A stretch of 12,789 bases of DNA from Candidatus Fraserbacteria bacterium RBG_16_55_9 (GTDB taxonomy: Bacteria; Bipolaricaulota; Bipolaricaulia; RBG-16-55-9). A program made the translations under genes and the position numbers. The notes under the pieces were generated by a model. The model was not told where the DNA came from. It saw only the letters and a list, made by a program, of their open reading frames with translations, and did no database searches. The stretch lies in contig MFGX01000023.1 of NCBI GenBank assembly GCA_001778455.1, forward strand, positions 6,683-19,471, read 5' to 3'. Below are positions 5,629 through 12,700 of the stretch, in pieces (the stretch's first letter is position 1; each line of letters opens with the position of its first letter).

Positions 5629-6531
5629 TCAGAACGATTTTCTGGAGAAGAATTCTCGGGTGGCTTCTACGTCTGTCCGAATCTGGGCTTGAAGTTCTTC
5701 GGCCGAAGCAAAGCGCTTCTCCCCTCGCAAGCGAGTGAACAGCTGGACCGCCAGCTCCTCACCGTAGAGCTCCTTATCTGAATCGGCCTCGAGAATGTGC
5801 ACTTCCACAGAGGTCCGTGTTCCATTAAATGTCGGACGCCGTCCGATGTAGAGCGAACCTGCTCTGCTCTCGTTTCTGTAGAAGACCCGCGCTGCGTAAA
5901 TCCCCTCACCGGGCATGAGAAGTTCTGGATCAACGGAGAGATTGGCGGTTGGAAATCCGAGGGCTCGCCCCTGCCCTTCACCCCGGATCACCTTTCCCCA
6001 GAGCTGGGGGGGATCTCCCAAAAGTCGTGTGGCCTGCTCGATATCCCCCAATTGGATTGCCTTGCGAATGGCAGTGCTGCTCACCTGTTCCCCGTTCACC
6101 AAGACGGGATCGACGATCTGAACGTCCAGCCCCAACTCACTGCCCAATTCGACCAGAGTGGAGACATTGCCCTTTCGACTCCGTCCAAAACGAAAATTCC
6201 TCCCTACGACTACGGCAGCTGCCCGCAGTCGCTCACACAAAATCCCTGTGACAAACTCTCGGGGCGATAACCATTGAATCTCTGGAAACTCGATGACGAC
6301 TACTTGATCTACATACTGTGCCAGAAGGGCGATTCTCTTCTCAGATGGCATCAAGAGCTGCTTGGGGCGCCCTAGATAATTCTGAGGTGGGCGAGGAAAC
6401 GTGACGGCGAGACTCTTAAGTTCGTGTCCCTTCGCAATCTCTCTCGTACGCTGAAGTAATGCCCGATGTCCCAGGTGTATTCCATCGAAAGTCCCAATGG
6501 TGATGGCAGAATGGGGCCGCGTGTCAGCCAT
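5629..6531 (-). CDS. ribF: Bifunctional riboflavin kinase / FAD synthetase
   Basis: The enzyme phosphorylates riboflavin to FMN and adenylylates FMN to FAD in the cytoplasm, supplying flavin to proteins such as the ETF encoded nearby. The 300-residue length is normal. The N-terminal nucleotidyltransferase domain has GTFDGIHLGH (13-22), VVVGRNFRFG (107-116) and SSTAIRKAI (151-159). The C-terminal kinase domain has GRALGFPTANL (188-198), GEGIYAA (208-214), the PT(F)N site (233-236) and LYGEELAVQLFTRLRGEKRF. The usual FxPHP box after the first strand reads FPRPPQ (45-50) and lacks the histidine. As I remember it, the Thermotoga enzyme similarly lacks it. The start overlaps the nrnA-like stop by 8 bp (ATGGCTGA), so the two genes are translationally coupled. 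truB, which often lies between them, is absent here. Confidence 0.96.
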   Translation of the reverse strand: MADTRPHSAITIGTFDGIHLGHRALLQRTREIAKGHELKSLAVTFPRPPQNYLGRPKQLLMPSEKRIALLAQYVDQVVVIEFPEIQWLSPREFVTGILCERLRAAAVVVGRNFRFGRSRKGNVSTLVELGSELGLDVQIVDPVLVNGEQVSSTAIRKAIQLGDIEQATRLLGDPPQLWGKVIRGEGQGRALGFPTANLSVDPELLMPGEGIYAARVFYRNESRAGSLYIGRRPTFNGTRTSVEVHILEADSDKELYGEELAVQLFTRLRGEKRFASAEELQAQIRTDVEATREFFSRKSF

Positions 6532-7495
6532 GGAGTTCGGTCTTCAGAGCACCCTTCACTTCTTGGATTACACGCGCCTCTACGTCTTCCAGCGTGCCGG
6601 GGACGAGGCATCCGGCGGCTTGCTTGTGGCCACCTCCACCGAAGAGCCGCGCGATCCGACTCATGTCCAGCCCCTCTTTCTTCGCACGGAGGCTCACCTT
6701 GATCTTGCCCGTTCCCATCTCCTTAAAAAGCAACGCCACACGAATGCCATCCGTGGCTCGGAGTTCCTCTACCAACCGCTCGGTATCGTTGACACTCGTG
6801 TCCGTCCGGCGGAAGAGTTCCTGGGGGATCGAACTCCAGATGACCCCATCCATCACCTGGGCATTGAGCAACGTATGACCCAAGAGTCTGATTTCGGGCA
6901 ATGTGCGCCGCTCGTAGATCTGGACGGCGATTTCGCGAGCGGGTGCCCCACACCGTACGAGTTCGGTAGCAACGCTCAGGACATCCGCGCTCACATTGGC
7001 GTTTCGGAACGAATCTGTGTCTGCAACAATACCCGAGTAGAGACAGGTCGCCAGCTCGGGTGTGATCTTCACGCCCAGATGCTGCGTTAGCTCGTAGAGG
7101 ACCATCGTAGTCGAGGCCGTTACCTTCACCCAGTTGATGTGCCCAAAGAGCGGATTGTCCACATGGTGATCGATGTTGACAATGAGGGGATGATCCTGCA
7201 GCAGTTGCAAAATTCCCTCGCCGACGCGGTTGACCTGGCCGCAATCGACGACGAACCATGCGTCCACCGGCTCCCGGGAGAAGTGCCCCACGGACTGAAT
7301 GGAGTCGGCACCCGGAAGGAACCGAAGAGTTTCGGGTACAGGGTCACGCAGCACCAGCCGAGCTTCTTTTCCCAAAGCTTCGAGGATGTGCTTCACAGCC
7401 AGTTGGCTCCCGATGGCATCCGCCTCGGGGCTCAAATGAGAGGTCACGGCAAACCGCTCGTATTCTCGAATCACAGTGAGGATCTGTTCGACCAT
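6524..7495 (-). CDS. nrnA: DHH/DHHA1 phosphoesterase, NrnA-like (oligoribonuclease / pAp phosphatase)
   Basis: Proteins of this family degrade nano-RNAs (2-5 nt), c-di-nucleotide products or 3'-phosphoadenosine 5'-phosphate in the cytoplasm using two Mn ions. The 323 residues carry the DHH-family motifs in order: motif I HLSPEADAIGS (20-30), motif II VVDCG with Asp84 (82-86), motif III DHH at 109-111, motif IV VADTDSF with Asp159/Asp161 (158-163), and the DHHA1 RNA-binding loop GGGGHKQAAG (286-295). Motif I has Glu24 where NrnA usually has Asp (PDxDA), a conservative change at a metal ligand. It sits directly before ribF, as in the common rbfA-nrnA-truB-ribF order but without truB. The exact substrate (nanoRNA, pAp or pApA) cannot be fixed from sequence. 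Confidence 0.93.
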   Translation of the reverse strand: MVEQILTVIREYERFAVTSHLSPEADAIGSQLAVKHILEALGKEARLVLRDPVPETLRFLPGADSIQSVGHFSREPVDAWFVVDCGQVNRVGEGILQLLQDHPLIVNIDHHVDNPLFGHINWVKVTASTTMVLYELTQHLGVKITPELATCLYSGIVADTDSFRNANVSADVLSVATELVRCGAPAREIAVQIYERRTLPEIRLLGHTLLNAQVMDGVIWSSIPQELFRRTDTSVNDTERLVEELRATDGIRVALLFKEMGTGKIKVSLRAKKEGLDMSRIARLFGGGGHKQAAGCLVPGTLEDVEARVIQEVKGALKTELHG

Positions 7496-7505
7496 TTCGC
7501 TACGT

Positions 7506-7511
7506 AGTATA
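7506..7511 (-). promoter_or_regulatory. Possible -10 box of nrnA-ribF
   Basis: On the minus strand TATACT lies 10 bases before the nrnA ATG at 7495. No good -35 hexamer is seen at 16-18 bases. If used, the leader would be only about 4 bases, resembling the arrangement at tsaB and ruvB. No Shine-Dalgarno precedes the start codon. Confidence 0.35.
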
Positions 7512-7520
7512 CCTCATGGG

Positions 7521-7550
7521 TTGCTGGAGCGCGAGCCCGTGGACTAGAAT
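7521..7550 (+). promoter_or_regulatory. Putative leaderless promoter of ruvB
   Basis: TTGCTG (7521-7526), an 18-base spacer and TAGAAT (7545-7550) are followed after seven bases by ATG 7558. The predicted +1 falls on or next to that ATG, so the message would have no leader. This matches the lack of any Shine-Dalgarno before ruvB and supports choosing the 7558 start over upstream in-frame ATGs, which would overlap the promoter. Confidence 0.5.
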
Positions 7551-7557
7551 GAGTTCT

Positions 7558-8607
7558 ATGGCCCGTGAAGCGATCACACGAGGTGAGGAGCGTGAAGAGG
7601 ACCGAGTCATCCAGTCGCTTCGCCCCAGAAAACTCGCGGACTTCATCGGCCAAGGGCGGATCAAAGATCAGCTCCAGCTCTACATGGAGGCGGCCGCGCG
7701 GCGGAGCGAGGTGCTGGATCACATCCTCCTACATGGCCCTCCGGGCTTAGGGAAAACCTCGCTAGCACAGATCGTAGCCGCCGAACTGCGCGTAAACATC
7801 AAGCTCACATCTGGGCCGGTGATCGAGCGCCCCGGAGATCTGGCAGCGATCATCACCAACCTCTCCGAGGGCGACGTGCTCTTTATCGATGAGATCCACC
7901 GCATGAGGCGCAATGTCGAGGAACTACTCTATCCCGCTATGGAGGACTTTAAACTGGATATCATGATTGGAGAGGGCCCGAGCGCTCAATCTCTGCGAAT
8001 CGATGTCCCCTGTTTTACGCTCGTCGGGGCGACCACTCGCACGGGGCTCCTCACTTCTCCGCTGCGCGATCGTTTCGAGGTGATCTTCCATCTTGACTTC
8101 TACAGCGAGACTGAGCTGCAAGAAATCGTGCGACGGGGGGCTGGCATCCTCAACGTGGAAATTACGGAGGACGGAGCCCTTGAGATTGCCCGGCGAGCTC
8201 GGGGCACTCCTCGCGTAGCCCATCGCTTGCTGAAGCGCGTCCGAGATTATGCCCAAGTGAAGGGCCCTCAAGTAGAGAACACGAAGATCACGCGCGAGAT
8301 TGCTCGTGAGGCGCTCCGGATGCTGGGAGTAGATGAAGAGGGACTCGATGAGCTCGATCTGAAGATTCTACACACCCTCATCGAAAAATTCTCCGGCGGG
8401 CCAGCGGGCTTGGAGACATTGTCTGCCGCGCTCAGTGAGGAGAAAGACACCGTTTCGGAAGTCTACGAGCCGTACCTGCTCAAGAAGGGGTTTATCCAGC
8501 GTACTCCGCAGGGCCGGGTGGCAACCGAACAGGCCTATCGCCACCTGGGATTCAAGCCGCCTGCTCAGCCGCTCACGTTATTGGATGAGGAATCCGATGA
8601 AGGCTGA
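7558..8607 (+). CDS. ruvB: Holliday junction branch migration helicase subunit RuvB
   Basis: RuvB is the AAA+ hexameric motor that, with RuvA, drives Holliday junction branch migration in recombinational repair. From ATG 7558 the protein is 349 residues, normal for RuvB. Visible are LRPRKLADFIGQ (21-32), Walker A GPPGLGKT (60-67), Walker B VLFIDE (107-112), sensor 1 GATT (157-160), the arginine finger in SPLRDRF (Arg170), sensor 2 GTPRVAHR (216-223, where most RuvBs have IANR) and a C-terminal winged helix (about 255-335). The ATGs at 7516 and 7549 are also in frame but add residues unlike the family and no ribosome-binding site. ruvA and ruvC are not adjacent. Its last 43 bp overlap the 3' end of the opposing DUF2007-like gene. 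Confidence 0.97.
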   Translation: MAREAITRGEEREEDRVIQSLRPRKLADFIGQGRIKDQLQLYMEAAARRSEVLDHILLHGPPGLGKTSLAQIVAAELRVNIKLTSGPVIERPGDLAAIITNLSEGDVLFIDEIHRMRRNVEELLYPAMEDFKLDIMIGEGPSAQSLRIDVPCFTLVGATTRTGLLTSPLRDRFEVIFHLDFYSETELQEIVRRGAGILNVEITEDGALEIARRARGTPRVAHRLLKRVRDYAQVKGPQVENTKITREIAREALRMLGVDEEGLDELDLKILHTLIEKFSGGPAGLETLSAALSEEKDTVSEVYEPYLLKKGFIQRTPQGRVATEQAYRHLGFKPPAQPLTLLDEESDEG

Positions 8608-8819
8608 TCGGCGGCACTTGCTTGGGCAATGAGCGCTTTTGCCTCATCATAGTCTTCTTCCGACACAGAGACCCAAGGGTACGTATCCGGAATGGGAATG
8701 CCTCCCATAACGGCTTGCAGGTGCTGCCCTTCGACAACAGCAGAAATGCCATTGGCTTCCAAAAACTCCTTGACGAGGTGAGCTTCCTGTGGGCTTTCGG
8801 CGACGTAGACTCGTTTCAT
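8565..8819 (-). CDS. DUF2007-like small protein (putative signal-transducing family)
   Basis: The 84-residue protein starts MKRVYVAESPQEAHLVKEFLEANGISAVV with the ferredoxin-like beta-alpha-beta pattern of DUF2007. A loop GGIPIPDTYPWVSVSEEDYDEAKALI follows, also typical of that family. The last 15 residues are a Ser/Asp/Asn-rich tail. The biochemical role of the family is unknown to me; it is often annotated as a putative signal transducer or PII-like. The ATG overlaps the stop of the HTH gene by 4 bp (ATGA), so it is the third gene of the minus-strand CDP-alcohol transferase > HTH > DUF2007 operon. The Ser-rich tail is encoded by the strand opposite the C-terminal codons of ruvB (43-bp convergent overlap), and its low complexity may reflect that constraint. 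Confidence 0.85.
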   Translation of the reverse strand: MKRVYVAESPQEAHLVKEFLEANGISAVVEGQHLQAVMGGIPIPDTYPWVSVSEEDYDEAKALIAQASAADQPSSDSSSNNVSG

Positions 8820-9160
8820 CGATCTGTAGATTTCGCACCTTTCTTCTTCTTTAACCTTGGTTTCTGGGTCCTTGCCTTGACTTCCTTGGGTTTCTTGCTC
8901 TTAGGCTGCATCTCCTTAAAGAATTTGTCCACCTTCTTGGAATTTACGTCTTTCATGCGCCCAGCGAGCTTTTTGAGCTCTTGCGGAGATACCTCCTCAT
9001 CGAGCCATGCTTCGAGTTGATCGAGCGGCACCCGCCACTGGCCTGCGATCTTAATCCCGGGAAGCTCACCGCTCTCCAGCATCGCTTGAACCTCTTCCAA
9101 TGGAATCCCCAGATACTGAGCCGCTATCCACGGTTTCAGATACCCTCCAACTTGATTCAC
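8816..9160 (-). CDS. Excisionase/MerR-type helix-turn-helix protein with Lys-rich tail
   Basis: Residues 7-53 (YLKPWIAAQYLGIPLEEVQ, ML, SGELPGIKIAGQWRVPLDQLEAWL) are a winged-helix HTH of the excisionase/HTH_17 kind: helix-turn-helix, then a G-W-R wing and a final helix. The second half (55-114) is helical, then strongly basic (KSKKPKEVKARTQ, KPRLKKKKGAK), which would add nonspecific DNA or RNA binding. The start is GTG at 9160, with GGGAGGGAGTGG upstream. The ATG at 9162 is out of frame and runs directly into TGA. It lies 19 bp after the CDP-alcohol transferase gene and overlaps the DUF2007 gene by 4 bp. It could be a nucleoid-associated or regulatory protein; no phage or integrase genes surround it, so a true excisionase role is unlikely. 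Confidence 0.87.
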   Translation of the reverse strand: MNQVGGYLKPWIAAQYLGIPLEEVQAMLESGELPGIKIAGQWRVPLDQLEAWLDEEVSPQELKKLAGRMKDVNSKKVDKFFKEMQPKSKKPKEVKARTQKPRLKKKKGAKSTDR

Positions 9161-9179
9161 ATCCGACCACTCCCTCCCT

Positions 9180-9722
9180 TTAGATCTTGCGCAATTGCTT
9201 CATCCCAGCGATGAACTCGCGCACCACACCTGAAAAGCGCTCCCAACAAGAGATCAACGCCAGGATGATCCAGACGATATAAGCGTACGCAGCCCAAGGC
9301 GCCTCCTGATATGCGATGATCAAGGGGAGCGCCACGACGGGAAACGCGAAGAGCTCGGTGACCGATTTCGAGCCGGAAGACCAGAGGATGAAGATCGCCG
9401 CGATGAGCGTATAGCCCAGTGCAAGCTGTAGCTCGATGAAGCCGGAGGCGGTGAGATAGACAAGGCTGGCGAAGACCATGGTCATGTCCAAGAGGAAGTC
9501 GTGCTCGCCCAACCAAGACGTGCTTTCACTTGAGCTCGGATCTGAAGAGGCTCCGCTTCGAGCCCGCTGTGCCAAGCGGCCGTCGAGGATGTCCGTCGTC
9601 CAACCCAAGATGATGAGCAGAATGACCAAGGGCAGCGCCCCCTTGCCTTCCAGGCTCAGCGCAACGATGAAGATGGCGATGAGCGCTCTGGAAGCCGTGA
9701 GCAGATCTGCAAGCTTCTTCAT
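9180..9722 (-). CDS. CDP-alcohol phosphatidyltransferase family protein (variant motif)
   Basis: This integral membrane enzyme would transfer a phosphatidyl group from a CDP-alcohol to a second alcohol in phospholipid synthesis. The protein has 180 residues with membrane segments at about 9-24, 28-43, 80-95, 99-115, 123-138 and 143-160. The CDP-binding signature is recognisable but altered. Residues 44-53 read DILDGRLAQR (D-x2-DG-x2-A-x-R, not A-R), followed by a long Ser-rich stretch (57-69) and GEHDFLLD (72-79), giving G-x2-D-x3-D. The usual spacing is R-x8-G-x3-D-x3-D. The four Asp residues are kept (44, 47, 75, 79), so activity is plausible; the product (PG-phosphate, PI-type or other) cannot be assigned. 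Its own promoter and a strong GGGAGGGTGTGA site precede the ATG. It heads the operon with the HTH and DUF2007 genes. Confidence 0.85.
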   Translation of the reverse strand: MKKLADLLTASRALIAIFIVALSLEGKGALPLVILLIILGWTTDILDGRLAQRARSGASSDPSSSESTSWLGEHDFLLDMTMVFASLVYLTASGFIELQLALGYTLIAAIFILWSSGSKSVTELFAFPVVALPLIIAYQEAPWAAYAYIVWIILALISCWERFSGVVREFIAGMKQLRKI

Positions 9723-9753
9723 CTTCTCACACCCTCCCTTTCTCTAATTGAGA

Positions 9754-9782
9754 ATGATAGCTTTAACTTTTGAGAGAGTCAA
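9754..9782 (-). promoter_or_regulatory. Sigma70-type promoter of the CDP-alcohol transferase operon
   Basis: On the minus strand TTGACT (9777-9782) and TATCAT (9754-9759) are separated by exactly 17 bases. The -35 box overlaps the stop codon of the preceding lpt-fusion gene. Predicted start is near 9747, giving a leader of about 25 bases that contains GGGAGGG. It suggests the downstream operon can be expressed independently of the large gene. Confidence 0.7.
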
Positions 9783-12700
9783 TGGCCGAACGAGAGGCTC
9801 TGATCTGTGGGTGAGTAACCAATCTCGGCTGTCGGGAAGGCGTTGATTCGCACCTGCACCCAGAGCTGATTCTGGTTGCCATAGAAGCCAACCTGCCAGC
9901 ATGCATGACAGAACTTCTTGATCACTCCAAAGCGAAACGCCGTAAGACGACCCAGCCTCAGGTCATATTCGCCGCTCAACGCCAGTTCCCAGTCTCCCAG
10001 CGCCCAGTTGGACTCTAGGCTCATCCTCCGCAGTTCCAGTCGATTCACATCAAAGCGAAGTCCCGCACGCAAGGGCTGGCCTAAATCCATCTTTGCGATG
10101 ATGTCATCGTAACGGGAGACCATAAAATTGTAACCCGTACTTACGTTCACTTGTGCACCCAGAATGCTTACGCTCCCCTGCACCGTCACGCGCCTCATGC
10201 GCTCTACGTTAAGATCGTATTCCAGCCCCAAAGATGCTTGAGCGATGCCCAACCGGTAGGCAATGTTGAGATTCATCGGGTCGAAGCTCCGCCTTGTCCA
10301 GTCGTAGCTTGCGCTGAGCTTGAGATTCCCTTGAGTGAGGAAGCTCCAGTTCCCACGGAACGTTGCACGATTCGAAAGCGTCAGTTGATCGAACCGAAAC
10401 GGGCTCTGGCCGCTCACGGCGCGATACAAGTAGTCGAGCGAGAAGTTCAGCCCGCTCAGAGGCGTGAGGTTCAGTTGAGCCGTAAGATCCCAAGAATCAC
10501 GACGATTGAGTTCGTAGAGCGAGAGGCGATAGCTGGAACCGGCCGTCAGTTGAGCGCCCGGTGCGAACGTGATGGGCTCAAGCCCCACTTGAATACGTCC
10601 GTCGAAACGAGAGCTCTGCCGATCGCTTCCATCCACAGCCTCTTCATGGTAGCGGCCCCAGTCGGCTCCTCCTGAATAACGAAGCGGGAGCTCCCCCAAG
10701 CGCACCGGTTTCTTCTGTAGCGAAAGCTCAGGCCACCGTTCCAACAGTAGGTAGCTCAACTCTTCCAACATCTCTGGATCCGGCTCTGGCCCCAAGAGAT
10801 TCTGATCCCGGCTGAATCCGACTTGCCAAGTCCAATCGCCTGCTTCGCCGGAGAACATGGCTTGCGAAAGGAGTCGCGACGCTTCGCGGGCTAAGAGCCC
10901 TGTACGCAACCCTGCCGATAGAGTAAGATTCAGTGCATCCCTCAGCTCTACGCGATCAGACCAATCAACGGAGAGCGATTCTTCTTGGGCCACCAGCCGA
11001 TAGAACGAAAGATGTCCGCCGGTCGATCCAGGAAGAGCGCGATAAGCCAAGTCTAGGCCGCTGCCCACTTCGCTGTAGCGCGTGTAGTAGTCGAGCAACA
11101 GGAAACCAAAATTGTCTTCATCCATGAATACGGGGACGCGCCACTTCGCAAACCAGCCGCGCTGGGCATCGTTGCCGACCTCCGGAATGAAGGGGTATTT
11201 CTGTTGGACATCGGCTAAGGGCGCCAAGTACGCCGGAGCCCAGAAGACGGGCTGCCCGAAGGCGCGGAGCGTGATGTTAAACGCAACGAGAACTTCATCC
11301 GGCCGGATGAGCAGCCGTCCAGCACGGATGGAGTAGGAGGCTTGGGGGATCGTCTCCTCACACGTGCACGTCGTGAATTCTCCATTGGCGACATCAAACA
11401 AGCTCACTTTGTTTCCTTCGCTGAAGGCAAGATGAGCTTGTTCGCCCTGATAGCGAAGTCGATGGGTCTCACCGCGAGAGTTGACGAAGTCGGTCGCCCC
11501 CACGAAGCGCTCTAGGATAGCACCCTGAGCACGCCATTGATTCGGGGCTTCGGGATCTTGGGCGAGTTGCAGTCGAAGGGTATCGGCCTGCGTCACTTGT
11601 TTCTGTTCTTCTTGTTCGAGAACGACGTTTCCTTGGGCTTCGACCTCCCACGCGTCCTCCGGTGAGTTCTTGAGCGAGAGGCTCTTGGCAGAAAGCCGTC
11701 CTCCCGTGAATTTCACCGAAGCAGACTGCACCAGGGTGATCTCTTGAGGGATGATCTTCTCGCCCTCCTGCACGAAGATCGCTTGAAGCTCTAGAGCGCC
11801 TCCAGAGATCTCTTGGTGGGAGAAATGGGCATTGCTGGCTTCGATTTCCCAGCGATCTCCCCCTGTGCGAAGCAGTTTCAATTCACTGGCCTCGATGGTG
11901 CCATCTGGATACTGGGCTCGCACATGGCCTTCGGCTGTGATGGCCTGCCACGATTCAGAGACGGTCACAGAATCAGCGGAGACCTCGATGGGGACAGGCT
12001 CTTCTTGAGCCATCCCCACCATGACGATTAGAAGAGGGATGAGTGCGGCCAATGCCAAGGGGATGAGTCGTTTAGCACGTTCAATCAGATCAATCCGCCC
12101 GAGGCGATTGGCCCGCCCGTAGAGCAGAAGCCCCATGAGCCCAAAGAGGAGATTGGGCAGCCACGCCCCCCACGCGGGCGGGATGTCGCCGCGATTGCCT
12201 AAGATCTCCGCAGTCCAGAAGAGCAGGCCTTGATAGAGGAGCACGAGAAGTACACTTAAGATCACACCCAGGGCTCGACCACGCGGTCCAATCAACAAGC
12301 TGAGCGGTGCTCCAAAGAGCGCAAAGACAAGACAGGCTAGGGGAATAGCTATCTTCAAGTGATAATCCACGACGAGGCTTTCGGCAGGTCGACCAATCCG
12401 GCGAAACGCCTCAATGCGCTCGGAGAGCTCGCTTAGGCTCATTTCACTGGAACTTCTCTGCTCGAAGACCAGTTTCTGGATCTCTTGACCGACTTGAATC
12501 GTCATCGTCTCAAACTGGTCTTTGTAGCGCAGGTTGCCCTGATCGTCAAACGCATGGATAATGCCGTTACTCAGCTCCCACGCGTCATCCTTCCATGTCG
12601 CGCTCTTGGCGGTGACCACCTTGGGGAACGCGGCGCCATCTTCGAGATAGATCTTCCCAGTGAGATCGTAGATGAGCACGTCCTCCAGAATGCCTTGCGC

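Noticed and set aside
7516..7557. RuvB start at ATG 7516 or ATG 7549
   Set aside because: The extra residues do not look like RuvB, the protein would be longer than usual, and the region contains the likely -10 box of the gene. ATG 7558 fits better.
8816..9160. True phage excisionase with an adjacent prophage or integrative element
   Set aside because: The HTH fold fits, but it sits in an operon with a phospholipid synthase and a DUF2007 protein. There is no integrase, and its basic tail is unlike Xis.
11950..12150. A frameshift or lost stop artificially joining lptG and lptD
   Set aside because: The frame is continuous, the linker translates into a sensible basic stretch and hydrophobic segment with consistent topology, and no overlapping alternative frame gives better LptG or LptD ends. 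Assembly error cannot be wholly excluded without reads.
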